64,000 nucleotides of DNA from UBA1672 sp963977495 (GTDB lineage Bacteria > Pseudomonadota > Alphaproteobacteria > Micavibrionales > Micavibrionaceae): NCBI GenBank assembly GCA_963977495.1, contig CAXBOT010000004.1:110775-174774 (forward strand), given 5' to 3'. The notes beneath the pieces were generated by a model. The model was not told where the DNA came from. It searched no databases and saw only the letters and a list, made by a program, of their open reading frames with translations. Of this stretch, positions 25,421 through 35,120 are shown piece after piece; positions within the stretch are counted from its first letter, which is position 1, and each line of letters starts with the position of its first letter. The translations under genes and the position numbers were made by a program.

Positions 25421-26147
25421 AGCCTCCATTCCGTATAAAGCATTTATTCTGGCGGCAGGCTTTGGCACGCGGCTGCGCCCGCATACGCTGGATAAACCAA
25501 AGCCTATGGTGGAAGTCGCGCAGCGCAGCTTGATATGGCGCACGCTGGATAAATTACGCGCAAGTGGCATCACTGAAATTGTCGTTAATGCGCATTATAA
25601 ACCCGATATTTTAACGCAGCATATGCATGATTATATGGCGCAGCATAAAGAGATGGTTATCCATTTGTCACCCGAAACCGATATTCTGGATACGGGCGGC
25701 GGGGTTAAGAACGCTCTGCATTATTTCGGGGATGAGCCTTTCTATGTCATTGCGGGGGATAATTTATGGACGGATGGCGCTGTGCCTGCCTTAGAAAGGC
25801 TGGCGGCGGCATGGAACCCTGAAACCATGGATATTATAACCCTGATGCAGCCCATAGCGCGCATGTCGTTGACAAAGGGCGTTGGGGATTATGATGTGCA
25901 TGAAGATGGCCGCGTCGCGCGCTCGCATGACAAAAGCGGTTCATATATGTGGACGAATATCCGCCTCAACCATCCGCGTATATATGGCGGGATAAAGGAT
26001 AAAGCCTTTTCTTTTCTAAACATCATGGATGCTTGTGAAGCGCAGGGGCGGTTCTTTGCCTTGGAACATGATGGCGACTGGCACCATATCAGTACGCCCG
26101 ATGATTTAAACGCCGTTGATGCGCATTTCAAAAACGGTGAAGGTTGA
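25413..26147 (+). CDS. MurU-like sugar-phosphate nucleotidyltransferase
   Basis: This 244-residue protein is a nucleotidyltransferase with the signature LAAGFGTRLRPHTLDKPKPM at its start and the metal-binding VIAGDNLW segment. The closest characterised relative by size and context is MurU, which makes UDP-MurNAc from MurNAc-1-phosphate in peptidoglycan recycling. Many alphaproteobacterial homologues are annotated as mannose-1-phosphate guanylyltransferases. It overlaps tsaE by 8 bp and addB follows after 3 bp. Without AmgK next to it, the substrate is uncertain. Confidence 0.82.
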   Translation: MPKASIPYKAFILAAGFGTRLRPHTLDKPKPMVEVAQRSLIWRTLDKLRASGITEIVVNAHYKPDILTQHMHDYMAQHKEMVIHLSPETDILDTGGGVKNALHYFGDEPFYVIAGDNLWTDGAVPALERLAAAWNPETMDIITLMQPIARMSLTKGVGDYDVHEDGRVARSHDKSGSYMWTNIRLNHPRIYGGIKDKAFSFLNIMDACEAQGRFFALEHDGDWHHISTPDDLNAVDAHFKNGEG

Positions 26148-26150
26148 AGG

Positions 26151-29100
26151 ATGGCACAGCACACTATCTATAACATCCCTGTGCGGCTGCCATTTTCAGA
26201 AACATTGGCGCGGTATTTGCTGGATATAACGCAGGGCAAGCCTGAAAGCCTGACACAGTTTCGGCTTCTTCTCCCCACGCGGCGCGCTTGCCGTATCTTA
26301 CAGGATGCCTTTTTGCGACTGAATGACGGTAAACCGATGCTTTTGCCGCATATGATGCCTTTGGGCGAGGTTGATGAAGACGAGCTTTCATTGCTGATGT
26401 TCGGACAAAATCAGGATTGTCTGGATATTCCGGCAGCGATTACACCGCTCAAACGCCAATTATTGCTGGCGAAACTCATTTTGCGCGTACCCGAGTTCCA
26501 GCAAGATTTTGACGGTGCGCTGAAATTGTCCAAGGCGCTGTGTCAGTTCATTGACCAAGTCGTTGTTGAGGGGCTGGATTTTGCGGATTTGCATAAGATT
26601 GTGCCGGAATCCTTCGCGGAGCATTGGCAAATTACCCTGAATTTCTTGAAAATCATCAGCGAATTTTGGCCGGATATCCTCAAAGAACATAACGTCATTG
26701 ATATGACGGATCGCCGCAATCGTTTGCTGCACGCGTTGGCGGATTATTGGGCGCAATCGCCGCCAGATTATCCGGTTATTGCTGCGGGATCGACCGGATC
26801 TATTCCCGCTGCAGCTAAGGTGTTGGGGGTGATTGCGTCTATGCCGGAAGGCAAAGTTGTTTTGCCCGGTCTGGATGATGAAATGGATGATGAATCGTGG
26901 GAGTGCATCACCGAAACACACCCGCAATATAGCTTGAAATCGTTGCTGGGTTCTATCGGGGCGGAGCGTCAGGCTGTGTCTTGTTTGGTTGAGGATGCAT
27001 TTACGTCCTCGTCATCGCGCCATAAATTGGCCAGTGCGATGATGCTCCCCGCGGAAACCACACATCAATGGAAGGATTTCGCGCAGAGTAATGATTTAAC
27101 CGCGATGCTGGCGGGATTGGAATATTACAGCTGCAAAACCCCACAAGAAGAAGCCGATATTATCGCCCTGATTATGCGCGAATCGTTGGAAATCAAGGCG
27201 CATGTGACGGCGTTGGTCACGCCTGATCGCGCGCTGGCGCGGCGGGTTAAGAATGCGTGCCAAAGATGGGGCATTGATGTTGATGATTCTGCGGGGGAAA
27301 ACCTTGCTCAAACAAAATTGGGGAAGTTTATCCTTCTTACCCTTGAGGTGGCGAAGCCGAAATTTGATCCGGTGTCTTTTCTGTCGTTGCTGAAATCAAA
27401 TTTATGCCTGTTCGGTTATCCGCCCGAGCAGCTCTATCAATGTGTGAAAGAGTTGGAGCGGCGGGTTCTGCGTTCGGGTGCTATTATTTCTTCGCACGAT
27501 ATATTGCGCAAAAAAGTCGAGGCTTTGTCTGCACAGCAGGATTTAAAAGACTGCGTCCATAGTTTTTATGCTGCGGCAGAAATGCTCTGCACTTTGGCGA
27601 CGGAAAAAGACGCGATAAGCCCTAAGGATTTACTCTCCGCGCATATTGAGGTTTTGGAAAGCCTTGCTGAGTCAAGTGATGTGGCGGGCGCGTCCAATCT
27701 GTGGAAGGGCGATGTCGGCAAGGCTGGCGCGCAGTTTTTCACTAATCTGTTGGAGCATGCCTATTTGATGGAGGATGTGACCTATGACGGTTATGTGAAA
27801 ATCATAACCTCGCTTTTGAATGATGTGACAGTGCGCGTTCCTTATGGCTTGCACCCCAGAATTTTGATCTTGGGGCAGTTGGAGGCAAGGCTCACCCGCG
27901 CTGATACCGTCATATTAGGCGGCGTTAATGAAGGGGTTTGGTCGCCCTCGGTAAAACATGACCCGTGGATGTCCAGACCGATGCGCCGCACATTTGGCTT
28001 GCCTGCGATTGACCAATCAATCGGTTTTGCTGCACATGATTTTGTGCAGAATTTTTGTGCGCAGCGCGTTGTGATGACGCGTGCAGAAAAATCAGGCGGT
28101 GCGCCGACCATTCCGTCGCGTTGGTTGGAACGGCTGGATACGTTGCTCGGAACATCGGGGATGAGTTTAGATGATTTATCGGTGCAACCTTATCTGTCTT
28201 GGGCGAGGATGGTTGACCATGCCGCCGCCATATCCTGCCCGCGCCCGCAGCCATGTCCGCCGGTTTCAACGCGTCCGCAATCCGTTTCGGTTACAAAGGT
28301 CGATACTTGGCTGAAAGACCCGTATGCCATTTATATGCATTATGTTTTAAAGCTCCGAAAAATAAGGCCGCTGCGTCAGGATAATGATGCTGCGCTTAAG
28401 GGCAATATACTGCACGAAATATTGGAGAAATTTGTTCATCAATACCCCAAAGAATTACCAGCAGACGCGGAAGAGCAATTCTTAACCTTAGCCAAGACCG
28501 TAATTTTAGAAGAAGCGCAAGATCAGGATTTGTTGCATTATTGGTGGCCGAAACTGATAGAGATTGCGCGCTGGTTTATCGCGCATGAGCAAGATTGGCG
28601 CACGCAGGCATCATTTATAGAAAGCGAAATTAAGGGCAATATTGATATTGAGATCAATGGCAGTATTTTCAACCTCTATGGTGTTGCGGATCGGGTGGAT
28701 CGTTATGGGAATGGCTATGCGCTGATTGATTATAAGTCGGGCGGAACCTTTTCGCCCAAGGGTTTGACAGATGGGAAATATCCGCAGCTCCCGCTGGAAG
28801 CGATGATTTTGGCAGGCGGCGGTTTCGATGGGCGCGGGTTCAAGCACCAAAATAAAGACCAGTACACGAAAACAAAAATTGCTGCGGTTGATGCGCGCTA
28901 TTTGGGTTATTGGAAGATGACGGGCGGGCAGAAATCTGGCGATACGATTTATGTTGAGGGTGATTTTGATGAAACCGTGGCAACGGTGCGCGGCGGATTA
29001 GAAAACCTTGTTGTGACATTCCAAAATCCTGAAACGCCGTTTTATTGCATACCGGACAGCAACAATGCGCCGCGTTTTAACGATTATGAGCGTGTATCGC

Positions 29101-29159
29101 GTTTGAAAGAATGGGGTGTGTCAGAAGATGCAGATGAGGGCGATGCTTATGAATCCTGA
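26151..29159 (+). CDS. addB: Double-strand break repair protein AddB
   Basis: AddB is the second subunit of the AddAB helicase-nuclease, which trims double-strand ends before RecA loading. The 1002-residue protein has the alphaproteobacterial N-terminus with LLLPTRRACRILQDAFL in place of a classical P-loop, the ADTVILGGVNEGVW block near residue 590, and a C-terminal RecB-type nuclease domain with GVADRVDRYGNGYALIDYKS. I see no cluster of four cysteines, so an iron-sulfur site like that of Bacillus AddB is not evident. Its end overlaps the addA start, so the subunits are made together. Confidence 0.93.
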   Translation: MAQHTIYNIPVRLPFSETLARYLLDITQGKPESLTQFRLLLPTRRACRILQDAFLRLNDGKPMLLPHMMPLGEVDEDELSLLMFGQNQDCLDIPAAITPLKRQLLLAKLILRVPEFQQDFDGALKLSKALCQFIDQVVVEGLDFADLHKIVPESFAEHWQITLNFLKIISEFWPDILKEHNVIDMTDRRNRLLHALADYWAQSPPDYPVIAAGSTGSIPAAAKVLGVIASMPEGKVVLPGLDDEMDDESWECITETHPQYSLKSLLGSIGAERQAVSCLVEDAFTSSSSRHKLASAMMLPAETTHQWKDFAQSNDLTAMLAGLEYYSCKTPQEEADIIALIMRESLEIKAHVTALVTPDRALARRVKNACQRWGIDVDDSAGENLAQTKLGKFILLTLEVAKPKFDPVSFLSLLKSNLCLFGYPPEQLYQCVKELERRVLRSGAIISSHDILRKKVEALSAQQDLKDCVHSFYAAAEMLCTLATEKDAISPKDLLSAHIEVLESLAESSDVAGASNLWKGDVGKAGAQFFTNLLEHAYLMEDVTYDGYVKIITSLLNDVTVRVPYGLHPRILILGQLEARLTRADTVILGGVNEGVWSPSVKHDPWMSRPMRRTFGLPAIDQSIGFAAHDFVQNFCAQRVVMTRAEKSGGAPTIPSRWLERLDTLLGTSGMSLDDLSVQPYLSWARMVDHAAAISCPRPQPCPPVSTRPQSVSVTKVDTWLKDPYAIYMHYVLKLRKIRPLRQDNDAALKGNILHEILEKFVHQYPKELPADAEEQFLTLAKTVILEEAQDQDLLHYWWPKLIEIARWFIAHEQDWRTQASFIESEIKGNIDIEINGSIFNLYGVADRVDRYGNGYALIDYKSGGTFSPKGLTDGKYPQLPLEAMILAGGGFDGRGFKHQNKDQYTKTKIAAVDARYLGYWKMTGGQKSGDTIYVEGDFDETVATVRGGLENLVVTFQNPETPFYCIPDSNNAPRFNDYERVSRLKEWGVSEDADEGDAYES

Positions 29160-32100
29160 AAACACACAAAATACAGCAGAAAACCAAGACTATACAGGTG
29201 ATATCAACCCAAATTTAAAGCAACAGGAAGCCTCCCACCCTGAGCATTCCGTATGGGTGGGTGCATCCGCAGGGACGGGGAAAACCAAGGTTTTGACAGA
29301 CCGTGTTTTGCGGTTGTTGCTCCCCAGAGCGCGCGGGCAGGACGGCACGCCGCCTAACCGTATTTTGTGCCTGACCTTTACGAAGGCCGCCGCCAATGAA
29401 ATGGCGGTACGGATCAATAAAACGCTTGGTTCTTGGGCGGTGATGGATATTGATCATGAGGACGCTAAGAAATCATTACGGCAAGTTTTGACGCAATTGC
29501 TTGGTTATGTACCGACGGAGGCGCATATCAATGCCGCCAAACGCCTGTTTGCGGATGTTATTGATTGTCCGGGCGGCATTCAAATTATGACGATCCACTC
29601 GTTTTGCCAATCGGTTTTGGGGCGTTTCCCAATCGAAGCAGGCTTGCCGCCAAACTTTTCTGTGATTGAGGAAGCGGAAACATCTGAATTGATGCGCCAA
29701 GCGCAAAGCCGCGTCGTGGAAATTTCGCAAACAAATGAATATGCGGGCGCACCCTTGGGGGATGCTGTTAATCATATTATCGGGACGTTGGACGAGCAGA
29801 CCTTCTCCACACTCATGCGGCAGATTTGCAAAGAAAAATACCAATTTCAGGCGCTAACTCGTCAATATGGCAGTGTAGAGGGCATTTATGCTGTGCTCTG
29901 TGATGTCTATAAAATAGCGCAAAATTTGAAACCCTATGCCGTGATAGAGAATTTTTGTGCAGAGGCGCTGTATGATGAGCAGGGGCTGCGTTACGTCGCC
30001 GAAGCGTTGTTGCAGGATAAAGGCAAGACAGCGCCGCAAAGGGCGGCGGTTATGTTGCAATGGCTGAATAGTGATGCCGACGGGCGCATGGCTTCGTATG
30101 AGATATATAAAACCGCCTTTTTAACGGGCGGCGGTACGATTCATAAGCAAGCTTTTCCGCCTGCTGCGGTTGATAAACAATATCCCGATGCCAAAGACAT
30201 CCTGCACCGCGAAGCAGAACGTATATTGGCGGTGGAAAACACGCAGAAATGCATTAAATCTGCGGCAATGACGCGTGATTTGTTATTGATCGGGCAGGAG
30301 GTCATGGCGGCCTATGACCGATTAAAAATCCTTCATGGTGGCCTTGATTTTGATGATTTGATTAACCGCACCATGACATTGTTAATAGGCGAAACCAGTG
30401 GCTTCTCTCATTTAGAGCAAACTGACCGTACGCAGATTATGCCGTGGATTTTGTATAAACTGGATCAGGGTATTGATCATGTTCTGGTTGATGAAGCGCA
30501 AGACACCAACCCCGAACAATGGAAAATTATCGCAACATTATCCGATGAGTTTTTTGCAGGATTAAGTGCGCGTGACGATGTGCTGCGCACCGCGTTTACG
30601 GTGGGAGATATCAAACAATCCATTTACGGATTTCAACGCGCCGCGCCCGAAGAGTTTAAGCGGATGCAAAAAGTGTTCGATGAAAAAATAAATAATGCGG
30701 GTTTGGTCAATAAGAATATCGCGCTGGATATTTCCTTCCGCTCAACACAAAGCGTCCTGCATGTGGTGGATGCGGTGTTTAAAAATCCGGTGTTGCTCCA
30801 TGCGGTGGGGGAAGGGCATGTTCACCATGAAACCTTTCGGCAGGGGCAAGAAGGGGTCGTGGAATTATGGCCTCTTTTTGAGACAGAAAAGCCGGAGCAA
30901 AGAGATTTTTGGGACCCGCCGGTATTGATCCAAAATCACAAAAACGGTGCAAGCGATTTGGCGGGCTATATCGCTACCCAGATTCGAGGCGCGCTAGATC
31001 GTAAAGAGGTGTTATCCAGTCATAACAGATTGATTCAACCAAAAGATTTTATGATATTGGTGCGTTCAAGAACAGCGTTTGTTGAGCAGATGGTGCGCGC
31101 TTTGAAGGCGCTTGATGTGCCTGTCAGTGGTGTGGATCGCATGATGCTTAAGGATCAGTTGGCGGTTCAAGACCTGTTATCCGTGGCACGTTTCTGCCTG
31201 TTGCCCGATGATGATTTGACACTGGCGGAAGTGCTGAAATCACCGTTTATCGGGTGGAGTGAAGAAGAGCTGTTCAGTCTGTCTTATGGACGAAAAGGGA
31301 CGCTGTGGCAGGAAATATGTAATTTCGATCACGCCAAAATAGATGCAATTCCCGAGGCCGTTGCGCGTGTTTCCGAAGACAAAAGAATGGCGGCGCAGGA
31401 CTATCTTTCACGGTTGATGGGGCGCGCTCGTGTGATGGGGGCGTATGAATTTTTTGCGCATATTCTAACGCAACGTTGTCCCGCAGATGATTATTCCGGC
31501 CTGCGCGCTGTGTGCAAACGTCTGGGCGAAGATGCGTTTGATCCGATCGGAGAGATGATGAATGCTGCGCTTGATTTTAGTCACGATAACACAGATCACC
31601 TGCAATTATTTTTGGATTATCAGGAACACCGCGATACGGAAATAAAACGCGAGCAGGAAGACACCACCAATCAAGTGCGCATTATGACAGTTCACGGCGC
31701 GAAAGGCTTGCAAGCGCCGATTGTGATTTTGCCTGATACCACCGTCGATGGTGCAGCAAAGAAAACGGGGCGTTTCTTGTGGCCGGAAAAAACCAAGGCC
31801 ACCGTGCCTGTTTATTCAGCGCGCAAGGATGATGACCCTGCGCTTTATTGTGATTTGTACGACACCATTAAACAGCAGGATGAGGAAGAATATTACCGTT
31901 TGCTTTACGTGGCCATGACCAGAGCGACCGACCGTCTTTATATTGCGGGCTATGCCAAGAAGAATAAGCCGAAGGAACATTCATGGTATTTCATGGTGCA
32001 AAATGCGATGGAGCAAGATGCCGCCGTGCAGCAGATGGAAGACGGTGTTTTGCGGATCGCGAACCCGCAAACTGCCCCGCCCGATAAGAGTGAGAAGAAA

Positions 32101-32721
32101 AGCAAAGACGCGCCAGATACCCGCGCATTGCCCGCGTGGGTGTATCAGCAGGCAGGGGATGAACCGTTCCCGCCCAGACCGCTTGTGCCCTCGCGCCCGT
32201 CAGATGATGAGGATATTGTGATGGCACCGTTAAAGGCCGCCGAGAACGGGCGTTTCCTACGTGGGAACATCACGCATAAATTGCTGGAATTCTTGCCGTC
32301 TTTCCCTGTGGAAAATCGTTATGATGCTGCGGTAAAATATGCGCACAAAAATGCCGCAGATTTTTCAGAGGATGTGCGTGATAATATTGTAGCCGAAGTT
32401 ATGGGGATTTTAGAGCATCCTGAATATCGTTCCTTTTTCAAGGAAGGCTCAATGGCAGAAGTGCCGCTCAGCGGCCTGATGCCTGATAACCGTATTATCA
32501 GCGGGCAGATTGACCGCTTGGTGATTGAGGAGCGCGATATATGGATATTGGATTATAAAACCAACCGTCCGCCGCCAAAAGACGCGAATAACATTCCTGC
32601 GATATATAGAAAACAGATGATTGCGTACCGCGATGCAATCCAGAAAATATATCCGGATCACACGATACATTGCGGGTTTTTATGGACGGATGGCCCGAAT
32701 TTGATGATGGTCGATCTTTAA
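29149..32721 (+). CDS. addA: Double-strand break repair helicase AddA
   Basis: This UvrD-like helicase and nuclease subunit of AddAB has 1190 residues from the ATG at 29149, which overlaps the addB stop and follows a GAGGG ribosome site. An in-frame GTG lies further upstream at 29116. Motifs in order are VGASAGTGKTKVLTDRVLRL (Walker A), FTKAAANEMAVRI, VDEAQDTNPEQW, DIKQSIYGFQRA, VRIMTVHGAKGLQAPIV and YVAMTRATDRLY, then a C-terminal nuclease with GQIDRL and WILDYKTNR. All are intact. The addB-addA-trxA order is standard in alphaproteobacteria, although trxA is inverted here. Confidence 0.95.
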   Translation: MNPENTQNTAENQDYTGDINPNLKQQEASHPEHSVWVGASAGTGKTKVLTDRVLRLLLPRARGQDGTPPNRILCLTFTKAAANEMAVRINKTLGSWAVMDIDHEDAKKSLRQVLTQLLGYVPTEAHINAAKRLFADVIDCPGGIQIMTIHSFCQSVLGRFPIEAGLPPNFSVIEEAETSELMRQAQSRVVEISQTNEYAGAPLGDAVNHIIGTLDEQTFSTLMRQICKEKYQFQALTRQYGSVEGIYAVLCDVYKIAQNLKPYAVIENFCAEALYDEQGLRYVAEALLQDKGKTAPQRAAVMLQWLNSDADGRMASYEIYKTAFLTGGGTIHKQAFPPAAVDKQYPDAKDILHREAERILAVENTQKCIKSAAMTRDLLLIGQEVMAAYDRLKILHGGLDFDDLINRTMTLLIGETSGFSHLEQTDRTQIMPWILYKLDQGIDHVLVDEAQDTNPEQWKIIATLSDEFFAGLSARDDVLRTAFTVGDIKQSIYGFQRAAPEEFKRMQKVFDEKINNAGLVNKNIALDISFRSTQSVLHVVDAVFKNPVLLHAVGEGHVHHETFRQGQEGVVELWPLFETEKPEQRDFWDPPVLIQNHKNGASDLAGYIATQIRGALDRKEVLSSHNRLIQPKDFMILVRSRTAFVEQMVRALKALDVPVSGVDRMMLKDQLAVQDLLSVARFCLLPDDDLTLAEVLKSPFIGWSEEELFSLSYGRKGTLWQEICNFDHAKIDAIPEAVARVSEDKRMAAQDYLSRLMGRARVMGAYEFFAHILTQRCPADDYSGLRAVCKRLGEDAFDPIGEMMNAALDFSHDNTDHLQLFLDYQEHRDTEIKREQEDTTNQVRIMTVHGAKGLQAPIVILPDTTVDGAAKKTGRFLWPEKTKATVPVYSARKDDDPALYCDLYDTIKQQDEEEYYRLLYVAMTRATDRLYIAGYAKKNKPKEHSWYFMVQNAMEQDAAVQQMEDGVLRIANPQTAPPDKSEKKSKDAPDTRALPAWVYQQAGDEPFPPRPLVPSRPSDDEDIVMAPLKAAENGRFLRGNITHKLLEFLPSFPVENRYDAAVKYAHKNAADFSEDVRDNIVAEVMGILEHPEYRSFFKEGSMAEVPLSGLMPDNRIISGQIDRLVIEERDIWILDYKTNRPPPKDANNIPAIYRKQMIAYRDAIQKIYPDHTIHCGFLWTDGPNLMMVDL

Positions 32722-32727
32722 ACGAGA

Positions 32728-33048
32728 TTAGACGTTTTCAGAAATCCAATCAGAAAGCTGCGCCTTTGGCATACCGCCAACGCGTGTATCAACAACTTTA
32801 CCGTCTTTGAAAATCATCAATGTCGGCACGCCGCGCAGACCGTATTTTGTCGGTGTGTCAGGTGCATCTTCGATGTTGATTTTAACCACTTTAACTTTAT
32901 CGCCAAGTTCGCCGGCTAATTCTTCGATGACGGGCATCAAGGTCTTACAAGGGCCACACCATTCTGCCCAGAAATCAACCAGAACAGGGTTGTCTGAATT
33001 TATGACTTCATTTTCAAAATTATTATCGTCAACTGCAAGAACAGACAT
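32728..33048 (-). CDS. trxA: Thioredoxin
   Basis: This is a 106-residue thioredoxin with the active site WAEWCGPCK and the cis-proline loop RGVPTLMIF. The start at 33048 (MSVLAVDD) is chosen over an upstream ATG at 33084 because AAGGAAA precedes it with suitable spacing and the resulting length is the family norm. It is convergent with addA with only 6 bp between stops. In many alphaproteobacteria trxA follows addA on the same strand, so this gene has flipped relative to that order. Confidence 0.95.
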   Translation of the reverse strand: MSVLAVDDNNFENEVINSDNPVLVDFWAEWCGPCKTLMPVIEELAGELGDKVKVVKINIEDAPDTPTKYGLRGVPTLMIFKDGKVVDTRVGGMPKAQLSDWISENV

Positions 33049-33243
33049 GACAGTTTCCTTTCTATATTCAACACGATTGAGCACTTACTATGAAGATCGT
33101 TTTTGATTCGTCAAGAGCGCCTCTGATAGTTATTCGCGGTTTCGCGATATTGGTTACGCAGAAGATTGTTTGAAATATAGGCCATCTATTTGCTATAACG
33201 TAATAAGAGATAATAATAAGGGTATATTTTAGGGTGGTATTCG

Positions 33244-34296
33244 ATGGATGAAGAGCATAATCAGGAAGAGGGATTTAGCCGTTCGCGCCGCGATTTCGCG
33301 AAAAAAGCGTTGGCGTTTGGCTTGGGTGTTTATGCCGTTGGTCCTGCTGCTTTTGCGCAAGAATCTTCTGATGAAGTGCAGGATAAAACGCCAATCACCA
33401 GACTTTCGGGGCATTATGCCTTTGTACATGGCGAAGATCAGCCTATCCATCTCGACCTTTCTGAAAATGCCGATAAAGTATTCTACACCGCCTCTTTGAT
33501 AAAATTGGTGACCCTTGCGGCGATATTCGAAGATGTGCGCTCGGGCAAGATGGATTGGAATGACAAAATCAAAGTATCCAACAGAGCCATGAATATGAGC
33601 GAGCATACCTCATGGTATCAGGAGCTGTCTGTGCGTGATGCCTGTGAAATGGCGGGATCAATTTCATTGAATGATGCCGCGATGGCTTTGGCCGAGCGTT
33701 TGGGCGCGGGCGCGCCGACCACGGGCTATGTCACAGATAAAATAAGTAGAGAACTGGAGCAAAAATGCGTAACCGAGCGCATGATGCCATTGGTCAAGGA
33801 TCTTGGCATGCATGACACGTTATGCGCCAATGCAACGGGCTTTCCGATTTATTCCAAAGCCGAAGCGCGTAATCATTTTCGCTCAATGGGGGATTTGCCA
33901 AACAGTCATTCCACCATGAAGGATATGGCGATACTGGCGTCTCATATTTTGTCGGAATATCCTGATTATGTGGATGTGTTTTCAGTGCCTTATGTTGATA
34001 TGTATGCGCAAAAGCCAACAAAAATATACAGCAGCAACTTGTTATTGCCGGGGAATAACCGCAACAGCGCCGAGCCGTATGACGGGGTATTCGGGATGAA
34101 AACCGGATTTATCAACGCATCGAACCATAATTTGATTTGCCTGAAAGAGGTGGAGGATAAAACCATCGTCAGCATCACGATCGGCAGCAAACAGCGCGAG
34201 CAGGTCAAGGATCAAACAGCGGCTATGGATAACGCCGTTGAGGCATTCCAGAGTAGGCAATTAGCGAAATTAGATCTTGGGCCTGAGCATCCGTAA
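33244..34296 (+). CDS. Tat-exported D-alanyl-D-alanine carboxypeptidase-like serine hydrolase (S11)
   Basis: This 350-residue protein starts with a twin-arginine signal: SRRDFAKKAL, then a hydrophobic stretch ending in AFA-Q near residue 37. The penicillin-binding triad is present: SxxK in TASLIKL, SxN in ISLND and KTG in GMKTGF. It should act on peptidoglycan stem peptides in the periplasm. Most low-mass PBPs use the Sec route, so the Tat signal is worth noting. No C-terminal amphipathic anchor is obvious. It converges with panD with 6 bp between stops. Confidence 0.85.
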   Translation: MDEEHNQEEGFSRSRRDFAKKALAFGLGVYAVGPAAFAQESSDEVQDKTPITRLSGHYAFVHGEDQPIHLDLSENADKVFYTASLIKLVTLAAIFEDVRSGKMDWNDKIKVSNRAMNMSEHTSWYQELSVRDACEMAGSISLNDAAMALAERLGAGAPTTGYVTDKISRELEQKCVTERMMPLVKDLGMHDTLCANATGFPIYSKAEARNHFRSMGDLPNSHSTMKDMAILASHILSEYPDYVDVFSVPYVDMYAQKPTKIYSSNLLLPGNNRNSAEPYDGVFGMKTGFINASNHNLICLKEVEDKTIVSITIGSKQREQVKDQTAAMDNAVEAFQSRQLAKLDLGPEHP

Positions 34297-34302
34297 TGAG
34301 GA

Positions 34303-34662
34303 TTAAAGGGCAGGGCCTTTAACTTTGTTTTGTTCATCCAAAAGCAAAACAGTCGGTTGGAAAGTCTTCGCGTCTTCTGCGCTCATCTGGGCATAGGCAC
34401 AAATAATCACCAGATCATTCGGCTTCACCAAATGCGCCGCCGCGCCGTTAATACCGATAATGCCCGAGCCGCGCGCCCCTTCAATCACATAGGTGGTCAA
34501 ACGATTGCCATTGGTGATATCCAGAACATCGACCTGTTCATGGAGTAAGAAGCCAGCGGCCTCGATCAAATCCTTGTCAATCGTGATGGAGCCTTCATAA
34601 TCCAGATCCGCTTGCGTTACCGTTGCGCGGTGTAGTTTGGATTTAAGCATGGTTAAAAACAT
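34303..34662 (-). CDS. panD: Aspartate 1-decarboxylase
   Basis: It makes beta-alanine for pantothenate. The 119-residue proenzyme has the self-cleavage site in YEGSITID, where the serine becomes the pyruvoyl group, and the GINGAAAHLV and DLVIICAYA blocks. AGGAAG before the ATG at 34662 supports this start over an internal ATG four codons later. The C-terminal QPTVLLLDEQNKV is standard. No other pantothenate gene is nearby. Confidence 0.95.
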   Translation of the reverse strand: MFLTMLKSKLHRATVTQADLDYEGSITIDKDLIEAAGFLLHEQVDVLDITNGNRLTTYVIEGARGSGIIGINGAAAHLVKPNDLVIICAYAQMSAEDAKTFQPTVLLLDEQNKVKGPAL

Positions 34663-34743
34663 GGCTTTACTTCCTGTTTGTATCCGTGTGTAATTCTAGG
34701 CGTTTATTATATTAATTGATCGGAAAATCAAAGGAAAATTACG

Positions 34744-35106
34744 ATGACGACCTATGATGAGAATAACATCTTCGCCAAAATCCTTAAAGGGGACATCCCT
34801 TGCGATAGGGTTTATGAGGACGATCACGTGCTGGCCTTTAACGATATCGCGCCGCAAGCACCCGTACATATTCTGGTTATTCCGAAAAGGAAGTATGTGT
34901 CTATCGATGATTTCGGTGCGAACGCTCCGGCGGCGGAGATCAAAGCATTCTTCAGCGCGGTTGCCAAAATTGCGCAGGCAAAGGGTATAACGGATAAGGG
35001 GTTTCGCTCAATTGCGAATACGGGGCTGCACGGCGGACAAGAAGTCCCGCATTTCCACATGCATTTACTCGGCGGCAAGGCTATTGGCGCGATGGTTTCG
35101 GGCTAA
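34744..35106 (+). CDS. hinT: HIT-family purine nucleoside phosphoramidase (HinT-like)
   Basis: This 120-residue protein has the histidine triad HFHMHLLGG at its C-terminus, and the FAKILKGDIPCDRVYEDD start typical of HinT. HIT proteins hydrolyse AMP-lysine or aminoacyl-adenylates. AAAGGAAA precedes the ATG. It is divergent from panD with an 81-bp gap that must hold both promoters. Confidence 0.92.
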   Translation: MTTYDENNIFAKILKGDIPCDRVYEDDHVLAFNDIAPQAPVHILVIPKRKYVSIDDFGANAPAAEIKAFFSAVAKIAQAKGITDKGFRSIANTGLHGGQEVPHFHMHLLGGKAIGAMVSG

Positions 35107-35120
35107 AGCGGCCTTTCGAC

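Noticed and set aside
33135..33148. Small hairpin TCGCG/CGCGA between trxA and the PBP-like gene
   Set aside because: The stem is only 5 bp and has no T-run, so it is not a credible terminator or operator.
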